In this document: positions 7,708 to 15,764 of the stretch, piece after piece
Layout: each line of letters begins with the position of its first letter
Position numbering within the stretch: position 1 is the stretch's first letter
Assembly (NCBI GenBank): GCA_051006515.1
Contig: JBPCTD010000081.1
Coordinates: 1-28,282, forward strand
Length of the DNA stretch: 28,282 bases
Source of the DNA: ZLKRG08 sp051006515
GTDB taxonomy: Bacteria > Actinomycetota > Actinomycetes > Nanopelagicales > Nanopelagicaceae
Direction of reading: 5' to 3'
Position numbers and translations under genes: made by a program
Notes under the pieces: model-generated
What the model saw: the letters and a program-made list of their open reading frames with translations, nothing else
What the model was told of the DNA's origin: nothing
Database searches by the model: none

Positions 7708-9426
7708 ATGGTTTCGCCACTGCGTCTCAAAAGTCAGAAGGTAGGCAAACCCGAGGTAGCACCAGAGAATCCTGTTCTTTCGGTATTGGTTGATACCGGT
7801 GTTTATCATCTTGATCAACCATTCGATTATCTTCTTCCAAGCAAATTTGAAGTCAATCCAGGAGATTGGGTTTCCGTTCCTTTTCGCGGGAGGAATTCAA
7901 TAGGTCTTGTATTAAGTCGACACTCGTCTTCGGCGATTGCGAAATTGGAGTTCATCAACAGGCCAGCTAAATCAGAGCCGATTTCCCCACAATTTATTGA
8001 GTTATATCGCAAAATTGCAGAACGATGGGCGGTGCCTATCTTTGATGTATTGAGATTTGTTTCAAGACATAAGGTATCGACGATTACTCCACAGTTAATT
8101 TCTCCCAAGCAAACTAAAAGTTTGGGCATAAGAAGATATTTACAGTTGCAACCTTCGAAGAATGAAATTCTTCAAGTTAAAGAATATGCCGAAAAACTGG
8201 CAAAGACTGGAAAAACTTTGCTGATTGTGCCTGAGGCCAGAACTAAAAATCAACTTGAATCTACCAGGTATCAAGTAGCTATGCGCGGTGGAATATTAAG
8301 GCCTGAGAAGTTTGAGAATATCTTGATTTTGCGTGAGGAATCCGATCTGCACTACGAAATCAAAAGTCCTGGCTTCAATACTCGAGATGTAGCGCTACTT
8401 AGAAATGAAATCTTAAATGAAAACCTTTTCTTTATTGGTTTTTCACCATCTCTTGAAATGGCAAATTTGATATCAAAAGGCTACATAGAGTTAAAAGCTA
8501 CAACGGGAAAATTGAAGGTCTATGCTAAACCTTCATTGCAAGGTGAGTTAATTCCAAGTGGCTTGGTGCCTAGAGTTAGAGAGGCGCTAATTCGAGGACC
8601 CATTCTGGTTTTAGCCCCCAGCAAAGGTTATGGAATTGCAGTTTCTTGTGATAGATGCCGAAATATTGCTAAATGTTTATGTGGTGGCAGGTTATCTAAG
8701 GTATCAAAGTCAGAAGATCCTATATGTGTAATTTGTAGGAAGAACTATCCGGAATGGAGATGCTCGGATTGCAATGGCCAGCAAATTAGAATCGTCGGAA
8801 AAGGTATAGAGCGAATTGCAGAAGAGTTTGGTAAATCATTTCCCAATACTGATATACATATTGCTACAGCAGAGAAAGAAATAGAAGGAACGATTGCAAA
8901 GCGTTCAATAGTTTTAAGCACTATCGGTGCAGCTCCGGTGCAACTCTATAGCTGCGTTCTCTTTCTAGATGGACTAAATATGTCTGCCGATTTACGAAAC
9001 GAAGAGCGAGCTTTGTCCAACTTCTTCAGGTATTCATCATTGAGCTCAGGCGAAATTCTTATAGTTGAAAGATCGGAATCTCCAATAGTTAGTGCGTTAA
9101 TGCGTTGGAACCCTTTTAATATTCTTAATAGGATCCTCTCAGATTTGAAAGAATTGAATTTGCCACCGAGTTCTAGACATATCGTTTTCAAAGGCGATGC
9201 CACTGAGATCCCTAGAATATTTACTGGCTTTCACAGCGCCATAAGACAGGGCAGAGTTACTCCCTCTTTAAAGTTGTATAACATAAATGATTCTTACATT
9301 TCGGCTTTTTTCCCATTAAGGGATGCAAAGGAAGTTTTACTTTTTGTGAGAGAATTTCAACGTAAAAGATCAATGTCTGGGAAATCGCCATTGGCTATCC
9401 GAGTAGACCCTTATCTTCTCGGATAG
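7708..9426 (+). CDS. priA: PriA-like protein without helicase motifs
   Basis: Homologue of primosomal protein N' (PriA), which in other bacteria recognises stalled forks and reloads the replicative helicase. The product has 572 residues against about 730 for E. coli PriA. Near the N-terminus VLVDTGVYHLDQPFDYLLP (about 26-44) and GDWVSVPFRGR (52-62) match the DNA-binding domain. A zinc-binding block is kept: Cys314, 317, 323, 325, 340, 343, 352 and 355. The Walker A loop expected before LLIVPE (171-176) is gone (AEKLAKTGKT instead), and no DEEH box is visible, so ATP-driven unwinding is unlikely. Loss of helicase motifs is known for actinobacterial PriA and is not decay of this copy. The role may be structural fork recognition, but that is inference. 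Confidence 0.88.
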   Translation: MVSPLRLKSQKVGKPEVAPENPVLSVLVDTGVYHLDQPFDYLLPSKFEVNPGDWVSVPFRGRNSIGLVLSRHSSSAIAKLEFINRPAKSEPISPQFIELYRKIAERWAVPIFDVLRFVSRHKVSTITPQLISPKQTKSLGIRRYLQLQPSKNEILQVKEYAEKLAKTGKTLLIVPEARTKNQLESTRYQVAMRGGILRPEKFENILILREESDLHYEIKSPGFNTRDVALLRNEILNENLFFIGFSPSLEMANLISKGYIELKATTGKLKVYAKPSLQGELIPSGLVPRVREALIRGPILVLAPSKGYGIAVSCDRCRNIAKCLCGGRLSKVSKSEDPICVICRKNYPEWRCSDCNGQQIRIVGKGIERIAEEFGKSFPNTDIHIATAEKEIEGTIAKRSIVLSTIGAAPVQLYSCVLFLDGLNMSADLRNEERALSNFFRYSSLSSGEILIVERSESPIVSALMRWNPFNILNRILSDLKELNLPPSSRHIVFKGDATEIPRIFTGFHSAIRQGRVTPSLKLYNINDSYISAFFPLRDAKEVLLFVREFQRKRSMSGKSPLAIRVDPYLLG

Positions 9427-9429
9427 AAT
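9424..9429 (+). promoter_or_regulatory. Putative -10 element of a leaderless def promoter
   Basis: TAGAAT spans the priA stop codon and ends exactly 6 bases before the def ATG at 9436. The 9-base priA-def gap holds no Shine-Dalgarno. The hexamer and spacing are identical to those before metK and mshC. The promoter is inferred from pattern only. Confidence 0.5.
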
Positions 9430-9435
9430 CGGCTT

Positions 9436-9984
9436 ATGTCGATTCAACCAATCAGATTATTCGGTGATCCAGTCTTAACAACGCCTGCAGAACCGGTAGT
9501 AACTTTTGATAAAGAGTTGCGTAAGCTGATCAAAGATCTAACGGAAACGATGCAGGACGCCCCTGGCGCCGGTTTAGCCGCGCCACAGATTGGTGTGCCC
9601 CTTAGAGTTTTCGTTTGGGACGTAGACGAACAATTAGGACACTTGGTAAATCCAATTTTAGATCTCTCAGAGGAATTGCAGGACGGGGAAGAAGGTTGTC
9701 TTTCATTTCCTGAATTGAGGTATAACACCCCCAGAGCTATGCGAGCTGTAGCTAAAGGTTTCAATATGCACGGTGATCCCATAGTTGTTGAAGGTACTGA
9801 ATTCTTAGCTCGAGCATTGCAGCATGAAACAGATCATTTAGATGGCATTGTTTTCATAGATCGCTTGCCAGATACAGATAGAAAATTGGCAATGAAGGAG
9901 ATACGGGAATCAGAGTGGTTCAATGCAAGTGGATCGCCGCAAATAAAGATTTCTCCCCATGCCACTCGTGGTATGAATTTCTAA
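9436..9984 (+). CDS. def: Peptide deformylase
   Basis: Metalloenzyme that removes the N-formyl group from nascent proteins. The product has 182 residues with all three family motifs: GAGLAAPQIG at 44-53, EEGCLS at 85-90 (Cys88 is a metal ligand), and QHETDHLDG at 129-137 (His130 and His134 ligands, Glu131 catalytic). The following gene, fmt, adds the formyl group that Def removes, a classic pairing; here fmt begins 3 bases after the def stop. The start is supported by the upstream TAGAAT box and the normal N-terminus IRLFGDPVL. Confidence 0.98.
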   Translation: MSIQPIRLFGDPVLTTPAEPVVTFDKELRKLIKDLTETMQDAPGAGLAAPQIGVPLRVFVWDVDEQLGHLVNPILDLSEELQDGEEGCLSFPELRYNTPRAMRAVAKGFNMHGDPIVVEGTEFLARALQHETDHLDGIVFIDRLPDTDRKLAMKEIRESEWFNASGSPQIKISPHATRGMNF

Positions 9985-9987
9985 TCA

Positions 9988-10869
9988 ATGCGCATTCTAA
10001 TCGCTGCTACTTCGAATGTAGCAATACCATCCATAATTGCACTTAAGCAGAGTAAGCACAAAGTTGTTCTTGCAACACAACCTGATAAACCAACTGGCAG
10101 AGGCCTGAAGATGCTGCCTTCGCCAGTATCAGCAGAATTCCCTGAAACTATCCGAATTGATAACGAAGAGCAGTTACAAGATTTGTTAGTTGGTATAGAT
10201 TTATTGATCACCATTGGTTTTGGGCGAATTTTGAGTACGAAAACTTTAAGTATTCCCAAATACGGCGGTATTAACCTTCACTTTTCTTTACTCCCAAAAT
10301 GGCGTGGCGCTGCTCCAGTACAGAGAGCAATTGAATTTGGAGATCCCGAAACGGGTGTCACAGTCTTTCAAATGGATGCTGGAATGGATACAGGGCCAAT
10401 ATGGGTTCAGAAAAATTGTCGCATCAAAGATGAAAGCCTGGCTTCGGAGGTATTCGAGCAGTTATCCCTAATTGGATCTGATGCTTTGTTAGCAGCCATT
10501 GACATGATCGAAGTGGGAAAATCACCTTTACCTCAGATAGGAAAGTCCAGCGTTGCAGCAAAGATAGATAAGACAGAAGCGGTGATCGATTGGTCATTAA
10601 ACGCTGAAACCATCGTTCGTAAAATTAAGGCATTTTCAGTGAGCCCTATTTGTAGGGGCTTATTTCGTGGTCAAATAGTTAAAATTTTGGATGCAGCCCT
10701 CAGCAATGAATCATTGGAAATTGGTCAGTTAAACGAATCTGGAGAGGTTGGCTGTGGTTCCGGTTCGATAAAACTTCTGTCGGTATTACCAGCTGGTAAA
10801 AAGGAAATGTCGGCAAAAGCATGGATAAATGGGCTAAATCTTAAGGTTGGTGAAAAGTTTGAATTCTAA
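9988..10869 (+). CDS. fmt: Methionyl-tRNA formyltransferase
   Basis: Transfers a formyl group from 10-formyl-tetrahydrofolate to Met-tRNAfMet for translation initiation. The product has 293 residues, slightly short of the usual 310 or so. The catalytic set is Asn96 and His98 in GINLHFSLLPKWRGAAPVQ (94-112) and Asp134 in MDAGMDTGP (129-137). The N-terminal Rossmann start MRILIAATSNVAIPSI is typical. The C-terminal OB-like tRNA-binding domain (from about residue 195) is present but compact. The gene starts 3 bases after def, with no separate promoter seen, and its end overlaps rsmB by about 20 bases. Confidence 0.96.
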   Translation: MRILIAATSNVAIPSIIALKQSKHKVVLATQPDKPTGRGLKMLPSPVSAEFPETIRIDNEEQLQDLLVGIDLLITIGFGRILSTKTLSIPKYGGINLHFSLLPKWRGAAPVQRAIEFGDPETGVTVFQMDAGMDTGPIWVQKNCRIKDESLASEVFEQLSLIGSDALLAAIDMIEVGKSPLPQIGKSSVAAKIDKTEAVIDWSLNAETIVRKIKAFSVSPICRGLFRGQIVKILDAALSNESLEIGQLNESGEVGCGSGSIKLLSVLPAGKKEMSAKAWINGLNLKVGEKFEF

Positions 10870-12217
10870 GAGCGTTCAACGCTTTAAGAAACCAGCAGTT
10901 GACCGTCCAAGATTAATAGCTTTTGATATCTTTCGGGAAGTTATACGAAACGAAGGCTATTCAAATCTACTTCTTAATCAACGTTTGGCAAAAAGTAGTT
11001 TAGATCCAAGAGATCGAGCTTTTATAACTGAGTTGCTTTATGGGAGTTTGCGCCAAATTGGTAGAAATGACTTCATTGCATCAAAATACAGCAATAAACC
11101 ATGGCAGGAACTTGATACAGGTATTGTGGATATTATTCGTATGGGCGCATATCAATTATTTGATATGCGAATTCCTACCCATGCCGCGGTATCGACAACA
11201 GTGGATTTAGCGCGAACTGTTATCGGGGAGTCGAAGGCTAGTTATGTAAATGCCTTAATGAGACGCATCTCTGAGAAATCTCTACAAGAACATTTATCCG
11301 ATGTAGATGCAAATTCCGTTGCCGGTTTATCAGTTCTATATAGCCATCCCGAATGGATCATTAACTCATATAGAGATCAACTTTCTAGCATCCAAGAAGT
11401 TGAACAGTTATTGCAATGCAATAATGAAGCAACCACTCCAACACTAGTGGCATGGCCTGGTAAATCTACTCAAGAGGAGCTGTTGAATCTTGGTTGTCAG
11501 CCGACTAATTACTCCAAATTTGGTGGAACTTTAGAGAAAAGCTTTGGAGCTCTATCTGATATCGCTGCGATCCGCGAAAGGAGAATAGGAGTTCAAGATG
11601 AAGGCTCACAATTAGTAGCACAAATTTTTGCATCTGCCGCTAAGGCACATGAACCATGGCTAGATTTATGTGCTGGTCCTGGCGGTAAAGCTGCGCTCTT
11701 ATCGCATTTAGCAACACAACAATTCTATGCCAATGAGATCTCCGAACATCGCGCGAAACTAGTTGACCAAGTAGTTTCAAAATCTTCAAAAGTTTTTGTA
11801 GGTGATGGAAGAAAAATTGCAGAATCCTTATCCGAACAACTAGGAACAATTAATGCAATTATCGCCGATATTCCTTGCACTGGTTTAGGAGCTCTTCGTA
11901 GAAGACCTGAAGTGCGTTGGCGGCGAAAACCTTCTGATCTGCCATCTTTGACCAAACTCCAATATGAATTGGTGGAGAGCGCGGTTGCCGTACTGCCAAC
12001 GGGAGGAATTCTGGCTTATGCCACCTGCTCACCTCACTTAGCTGAAACTCAATTGCAGTGCGCTACATTTCTCAAACGATTACCATTAGAACAGATTGAT
12101 ATTTCTCCCTATCTTCCCTCAGGTTTAGATGATGCACTTAAAAACGGATATATGCAATTGTGGCCACATCGACACCAGACCGATGCGATGTTCTTAGCCC
12201 TCTTTCGTAAGAGATAA
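10847..12217 (+). CDS. rsmB: 16S rRNA (cytosine-5) methyltransferase, RsmB type
   Basis: SAM-dependent enzyme making 5-methylcytosine in 16S rRNA (C967 in E. coli). The first 140 or so residues are a NusB-like RNA-binding domain (ARTVIGESKASYVNALMRR at 122-140). The catalytic domain follows: DLCAGPGGKAAL at 273-284 binds SAM, PCTGLGALRRRPEVRW at 343-358 holds Cys344, and YATCSP at 391-396 holds Cys394, the two cysteines of the m5C mechanism. Start is ambiguous: TTG 10847, GTG 10850 and TTG 10859 are all in frame inside the fmt end, near AAGG at 10843-10846. The product is up to 456 residues. It uses SAM supplied by MetK, encoded upstream. Confidence 0.94.
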   Translation: MVKSLNSKSVQRFKKPAVDRPRLIAFDIFREVIRNEGYSNLLLNQRLAKSSLDPRDRAFITELLYGSLRQIGRNDFIASKYSNKPWQELDTGIVDIIRMGAYQLFDMRIPTHAAVSTTVDLARTVIGESKASYVNALMRRISEKSLQEHLSDVDANSVAGLSVLYSHPEWIINSYRDQLSSIQEVEQLLQCNNEATTPTLVAWPGKSTQEELLNLGCQPTNYSKFGGTLEKSFGALSDIAAIRERRIGVQDEGSQLVAQIFASAAKAHEPWLDLCAGPGGKAALLSHLATQQFYANEISEHRAKLVDQVVSKSSKVFVGDGRKIAESLSEQLGTINAIIADIPCTGLGALRRRPEVRWRRKPSDLPSLTKLQYELVESAVAVLPTGGILAYATCSPHLAETQLQCATFLKRLPLEQIDISPYLPSGLDDALKNGYMQLWPHRHQTDAMFLALFRKR

Positions 12218-12218
12218 T
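12213..12218 (+). promoter_or_regulatory. Putative -10 element of a leaderless rpe promoter
   Basis: GATAAT overlaps the rsmB stop and ends 6 bases before the rpe ATG at 12225. It differs from TATAAT at one position. The intergenic gap is only 7 bases and has no Shine-Dalgarno. The promoter is inferred from the spacing shared with other genes here. Confidence 0.45.
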
Positions 12219-12224
12219 TGAGCT

Positions 12225-12881
12225 ATGAAAGATATCCGAATCACTCCAAGTATTTTGAACGCAGATTTAGCTAATTTGAACGACGAGATCAAGCGGATTT
12301 CTTCAGTTTCCGATCTGCTTCATTTGGATATCATGGACAATATCTTCGTTCCTAACTTAACTTGGAACTTTGAAAGCGCTGCAAAAATAGTTGTTGATTC
12401 TCCGATTCCAGTTGATGCTCATCTAATGATTTCTGATCCTGACGTTCAAGCGGTACGTTATGCCGAAATAGGTTGCGCTAGCGTTACTGTCCACTATGAA
12501 GCGTCGACCAAACTGAAGCAAACTCTCAAATCAATACGTGCAGCAGGTGCACGAGCAGCTGTTGCACTTAAGCCAAAAACTGATTTTTCGGTTCTTAAGG
12601 ATCTACGTAATGAGCTCGATATGATCTTAATAATGACAGTTGAACCAGGATTTGGTGGTCAGAAATTCATGAACGACATGATGGGTAAAGTTAAACAATC
12701 TCGAGAATTTATTGGCGATGCCGATATCTGGTTACAAGTTGATGGGGGAATTTCCACTGAAACAATCGAAATAGCCAGAGCCGCTGGTGCTGACACCTTT
12801 GTAGCTGGTAGCGCTGTATTCAAGGCGGATGATCCCGGCCAGATGGTTTCTACGCTTCGAAAATTAGCAAGCGGCGTCTAG
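12225..12881 (+). CDS. rpe: Ribulose-phosphate 3-epimerase
   Basis: Interconverts ribulose 5-phosphate and xylulose 5-phosphate in the pentose phosphate pathway, a TIM-barrel metalloenzyme. The product has 218 residues, normal for the family. Motifs: ITPSILNADLANL at 6-18, HLDIMDNIFVPNLTW at 33-47 (His33 and Asp35 metal/catalytic), DAHLMI at 64-69, TVEPGFGGQKF near residues 142-152, and VDGGIS near 170 with the second catalytic Asp. Position after rsmB is common in actinobacteria. Ribose phosphate from this pathway feeds PRPP, the HisG substrate encoded just downstream; that link is inference from context. Confidence 0.97.
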   Translation: MKDIRITPSILNADLANLNDEIKRISSVSDLLHLDIMDNIFVPNLTWNFESAAKIVVDSPIPVDAHLMISDPDVQAVRYAEIGCASVTVHYEASTKLKQTLKSIRAAGARAAVALKPKTDFSVLKDLRNELDMILIMTVEPGFGGQKFMNDMMGKVKQSREFIGDADIWLQVDGGISTETIEIARAAGADTFVAGSAVFKADDPGQMVSTLRKLASGV

Positions 12882-12891
12882 ATTCATTGGT

Positions 12892-12897
12892 TAAACT
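12892..12897 (+). promoter_or_regulatory. Putative -10 element of a leaderless hisE promoter
   Basis: TAAACT ends 6 bases before the GTG start of hisE at 12904, in a 22-base gap after rpe with no Shine-Dalgarno. The geometry supports the GTG start. It may give hisEG transcription independent of the upstream run. Inferred from spacing only. Confidence 0.4.
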
Positions 12898-12903
12898 TTA
12901 ATA

Positions 12904-13167
12904 GTGAAGAATTTTGAAGTGCTTTGGCTTGAAATCGCCGAAAAGATTGCCAATCAAGATCCCAACTCTGGTAGTTACCGTTTAAGCGCTGCTGGAGTAC
13001 ATGAAATCGGAAAGAAAGTACTTGAAGAGGCCGGGGAGTCTTGGATCGCTGCGGAGTATCAATCCAATAACGAACTTGCTATTGAAATTTCTCAAACTAT
13101 CTATTACCTGATTCTTCTGGCCCAAACACGTGGCTTAAAAATTGAAGAGATATACCGGGAGTTTTAA
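12904..13167 (+). CDS. hisE: Phosphoribosyl-ATP pyrophosphatase
   Basis: Hydrolyses phosphoribosyl-ATP to phosphoribosyl-AMP, step two of histidine synthesis. The product has 87 residues, a stand-alone HisE of the MazG-like all-alpha fold. The metal-binding helix is seen as KVLEEAGESWIAA (about residues 38-50), followed by IEISQTIYYLILL (about 60-72), corresponding to the family EExxE and second acidic motifs. The start is GTG at 12904. The stop overlaps the hisG start by one base (TAATG), so the two first-step enzymes are translationally coupled, as in mycobacteria where hisE and hisG are neighbours. Confidence 0.94.
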   Translation: MKNFEVLWLEIAEKIANQDPNSGSYRLSAAGVHEIGKKVLEEAGESWIAAEYQSNNELAIEISQTIYYLILLAQTRGLKIEEIYREF

Positions 13168-14009
13168 TGAAAATAGCATTACCTAATAAGGGATCTCTAT
13201 CTGAGAGCAGTATTCAGATTCTAAAAGAAGCAGGATATAAACAGCGAAATGATCTACGTGATTTACTATTGATCGATCCTGAAAATGGAACTGAGTTCTA
13301 TTATTTAAGGCCAAGAGATATTGCCTTGTATGTAGGTAGCGGAGAATTAGATGCCGGCATTACGGGTAGAGATCTTTTAATTGATTCAAAAGCACCTGCT
13401 GAAGAGATTCTCGCTTTAGGTTTTGGCAGATCAACATTTAGATTTGCTGCGCCAAATGGGAAAGACTGGAGCATCGATAAGGTTAGAGATAAGCGCATTG
13501 CCACGGCTTATCCAGGTTTGGTAGCTAATTATCTTCAGTCTAAGAGTTTGAGTGCGGAAATAATCAGACTTGATGGTGCTGTTGAAACATCAGTAAAACT
13601 TGGCGTAGCAGATTTGATAGCTGATGTAGTTAGTACCGGCAATACCTTGCGCCAAGCAGGACTAGAAATGTTTGGTGATTCTATACTCGACTCTGAAGCA
13701 ATTTTGATTAAGCGAGTTGGCACTAATATGAGCACCGAGCTCGATACGCTTTCAAGACGTTTGCAAGGTGTCGTAATCGCCAGACAATATGTTTTGATGG
13801 ACTATGACATACCTAAGACAAAATTAGAAGAAGCTTGTCAATTGACACCTGGACTTGAATCGCCAACTATCTCTCCTTTAGCTAAAGATGATTGGTTAGC
13901 CGTAAGAGCCATGGTGCTACGTAAAGATACTAATAGAGTTATGGATCAATTATGGTCAATAGGCGCTAGAGGAATTTTGGTGACCGATATCCACGCCTGT
14001 CGTTTATAG
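13167..14009 (+). CDS. hisG: ATP phosphoribosyltransferase, long form
   Basis: Condenses ATP and PRPP to start histidine synthesis. The 280-residue product is the long form, with a C-terminal regulatory domain (about residues 210-280) that in studied enzymes binds histidine for feedback inhibition, so HisZ is not needed. Motifs: IALPNKGSLSESS at 3-15, GITGRDLL at 64-71, and PRPP-binding DVVSTGNTLRQAGL at 153-166. The ATG overlaps the hisE stop by one base and has GGGAG at 13157-13161 as ribosome-binding site. The end overlaps the convergent serB by 6 bases, with no terminator between them. Confidence 0.97.
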   Translation: MKIALPNKGSLSESSIQILKEAGYKQRNDLRDLLLIDPENGTEFYYLRPRDIALYVGSGELDAGITGRDLLIDSKAPAEEILALGFGRSTFRFAAPNGKDWSIDKVRDKRIATAYPGLVANYLQSKSLSAEIIRLDGAVETSVKLGVADLIADVVSTGNTLRQAGLEMFGDSILDSEAILIKRVGTNMSTELDTLSRRLQGVVIARQYVLMDYDIPKTKLEEACQLTPGLESPTISPLAKDDWLAVRAMVLRKDTNRVMDQLWSIGARGILVTDIHACRL

Positions 14010-14627
14010 ATAAGGCTCGACTAACTTCAAATCCCGCTCATCAATAATCACATTAGCTACTTTTTTGAGTGCGGGTTTGGCGCAGAAAGCAATACCAAGA
14101 TGAGCCGCCTGCACCATGCCGATGTCATTTGCGCCATCTCCGATAGCAATTGTGTCTTCAATGTTTATTCTAAATTTTTTACTTAGATCTAAGAGCCATT
14201 TTACTTTGGCATCGCGATCAACAATTTCACCTACTACCGCGCCAGTTAAGTATCCGTTGGCAATTTCCAAAGAGTTTGCATGATAATCATCTATATCTAG
14301 ATGTTCCATGATTGGAGCAATAACTTCTATGAATCCACCTGAGACTACGCTGATTAAGTAGCCCTTCTCTCGAGCGGCAACAATTAACTCTCTGCCACCG
14401 TTTGTAATTGTTACTTTCTGGGATACTTCCGCTAAATCACTTGCAGGTAAACCTTCTAATAGAGAGACTCTCTTTTTAAGGGCAGTTGGGAAATCAATCA
14501 AACCTTGCATTGCTTGTTCTGTAATTTCGGCGACCTCTTGACCTATCCCTGCTCTTTCGGCAATGAGATCGATTACCTCTTCATTGAACAGAGTAGAGTC
14601 AGCATCAAGAAGAAGAATTTTTTGCAT
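14004..14627 (-). CDS. serB: Phosphoserine phosphatase (catalytic domain only)
   Basis: Removes phosphate from O-phosphoserine, the last step of serine synthesis; HAD superfamily. The product has 207 residues with all HAD motifs: nucleophile Asp8 and Asp10 in LDADST (7-12), SGG at 96-98, Lys143 or nearby in DAKVKWLL, and GDGANDIGM at 163-171. The ATG overlaps the stop of the upstream ACT gene by one base (TAATG), with AGAGAG just before as ribosome-binding site. Many actinobacterial SerB proteins, such as M. tuberculosis SerB2, carry ACT domains fused at the N-terminus; here the ACT domain is a separate protein. Its end overlaps hisG. Confidence 0.94.
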   Translation of the reverse strand: MQKILLLDADSTLFNEEVIDLIAERAGIGQEVAEITEQAMQGLIDFPTALKKRVSLLEGLPASDLAEVSQKVTITNGGRELIVAAREKGYLISVVSGGFIEVIAPIMEHLDIDDYHANSLEIANGYLTGAVVGEIVDRDAKVKWLLDLSKKFRINIEDTIAIGDGANDIGMVQAAHLGIAFCAKPALKKVANVIIDERDLKLVEPYL

Positions 14628-14881
14628 TAGCTCTCTTGACGGAAATCGGAAGCTAAATCCAAATTCAAGTCCTCAACTACAAGTTCAAGATCTTTCATAA
14701 TGGCCTTTTCGTGGGCTTTATCTAATGATAAATAGATAGCAAGAAAGAAGCGATCTCTAATATCCATAGACTGTTTATCAATTATTTCGATTGTAAAAGG
14801 CGCTAAAGTTTCTAAAATTTTTCCTTCTATTCCAGGTTTAGATGCTCCAGTGACCAGAATTAAGCCGGTGTAATTAGACAT
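14627..14881 (-). CDS. Single ACT-domain protein, probable partner of SerB
   Basis: Small protein of 84 residues. LILVTGASKPGIEGKILETL (residues 7-26) fits the first strand and ligand-binding loop of an ACT domain, and residues 31-75 give the remaining strands and second helix (IIDKQSMDIRDRFFLAIYLS, then a charged helix). ACT domains bind amino acids. Fused ACT domains in SerB2-type enzymes respond to serine, so serine-responsive control of SerB in trans is a reasonable inference. It is the first gene of a two-gene unit with serB, with a one-base overlap and a different frame, so it is not merely a fused gene misread. A TAAAAT box lies 6 bases upstream of its ATG. The fold call is from pattern only. 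Confidence 0.75.
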   Translation of the reverse strand: MSNYTGLILVTGASKPGIEGKILETLAPFTIEIIDKQSMDIRDRFFLAIYLSLDKAHEKAIMKDLELVVEDLNLDLASDFRQES

Positions 14882-14887
14882 AACCTG

Positions 14888-14893
14888 ATTTTA
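14888..14893 (-). promoter_or_regulatory. Putative -10 element of a leaderless ACT-serB promoter
   Basis: On the minus strand TAAAAT ends 6 bases before the ATG at 14881, within the 41-base divergent gap to the ABC ATPase gene. This gap must hold both promoters. The spacing matches other genes here. Inferred. Confidence 0.5.
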
Positions 14894-14922
14894 CTAGGGG
14901 CTTGAGGTAACCTAGACAACCT

Positions 14923-15705
14923 ATGGCTCAAGTTGCTTCACTTACAAATGTACTGGTTCACCGTTCCGGTAAAGACATTCTGGGACCCTTATCGTTCGCG
15001 ATATCCGAGGGCGAGAGATGGGTGGTACTTGGACCTAATGGAGCCGGCAAATCAACACTGTTGAAATTGCTGGCTACAGAGATTTTTCCAACTTCAGGTG
15101 TTGTTAAATTGCTGGATCAAGAACTTGGGAAAGTAGATATCTTTGAATTACGTACCCAGATAGGCGTATGTGGTTCTATGAAACACGAACAGATTCCAGA
15201 AGACGAAATAGTCAAAGATGTCGTGATTACTGCTGCATATGCGGTTCTTGGTCGCTGGAATGAAGCATACGATCTTTGGGATGAATCTAGAGCTTCGGCC
15301 TTATTGACCACTTTTGGAGTTAGACAATTAGGTGATCGCTTGTACGGAACATTAAGTGATGGTGAAAAGAAGCGAGTTCAAATTGCTCGAGCTTTGATGA
15401 TTGATCCAGAAATACTTTTGCTTGATGAACCAACCGCGGGATTAGATTTGGGTGGTCGAGAAGATCTTCTTAACCGCTTCGCAAACTTTGCAATGGATTC
15501 CAGATCACCAGTAACTCTTATGGTTACTCATCACATTGAAGAGATCCCAGTCGGAACAACTCATGCTCTCTTAATCAATGATGGGAAAATTGCGGTTAGC
15601 GGCCCCATAGATCAAGTGATTACAAGCGAACATATAAGTACCGTATTTGGGTTACCGGTTCAGGTAAATAGTTCCAACGGTCGATATTTCGCGGCAAAAC
15701 AATAG
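14923..15705 (+). CDS. ABC transporter ATP-binding protein, no permease partner seen
   Basis: ATPase subunit of 260 residues: Walker A GPNGAGKST at 37-45, Q-loop near 79-86 (here QIGVCGSM), signature LSDGE at 144-148, Walker B ILLLDEP at 164-170, D-loop AGLDLGG at 172-178 and switch histidine in THHIEE near 202-207. No transmembrane subunit or binding protein is adjacent, so either the partner lies elsewhere or the protein is a soluble ABC ATPase. As I recall, M. tuberculosis also has an ABC ATPase gene (Rv3041c) beside serB2 (Rv3042c), which suggests an old actinobacterial neighbourhood. The substrate is unknown. The gene ends just before a hairpin terminator. Confidence 0.85.
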   Translation: MAQVASLTNVLVHRSGKDILGPLSFAISEGERWVVLGPNGAGKSTLLKLLATEIFPTSGVVKLLDQELGKVDIFELRTQIGVCGSMKHEQIPEDEIVKDVVITAAYAVLGRWNEAYDLWDESRASALLTTFGVRQLGDRLYGTLSDGEKKRVQIARALMIDPEILLLDEPTAGLDLGGREDLLNRFANFAMDSRSPVTLMVTHHIEEIPVGTTHALLINDGKIAVSGPIDQVITSEHISTVFGLPVQVNSSNGRYFAAKQ

Positions 15706-15745
15706 AAAAACCGGGTACGCTCTAAATGAACGCACCCGGCTTTTG
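15706..15745 (+). terminator. Hairpin terminator after the ABC ATPase gene
   Basis: CCGGGTACG (15711-15719) pairs with CGCACCCGG (15731-15739) with one mismatch and an 11-base loop, followed by CTTTT. A preceding run of A (15706-15710) can extend pairing with the T run, so it might work for both strands. It lies directly after the ABC stop and 45 bases beyond the stop of the convergent permease gene. Confidence 0.75.
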
Positions 15746-15764
15746 TATGCAAATTAACTAATTA

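Noticed and set aside
13988..14640. A defence or mobile element at the strand switches
   Set aside because: No recombinase, transposase, terminal repeats or toxin-antitoxin genes are seen; the switches are between ordinary metabolic genes.
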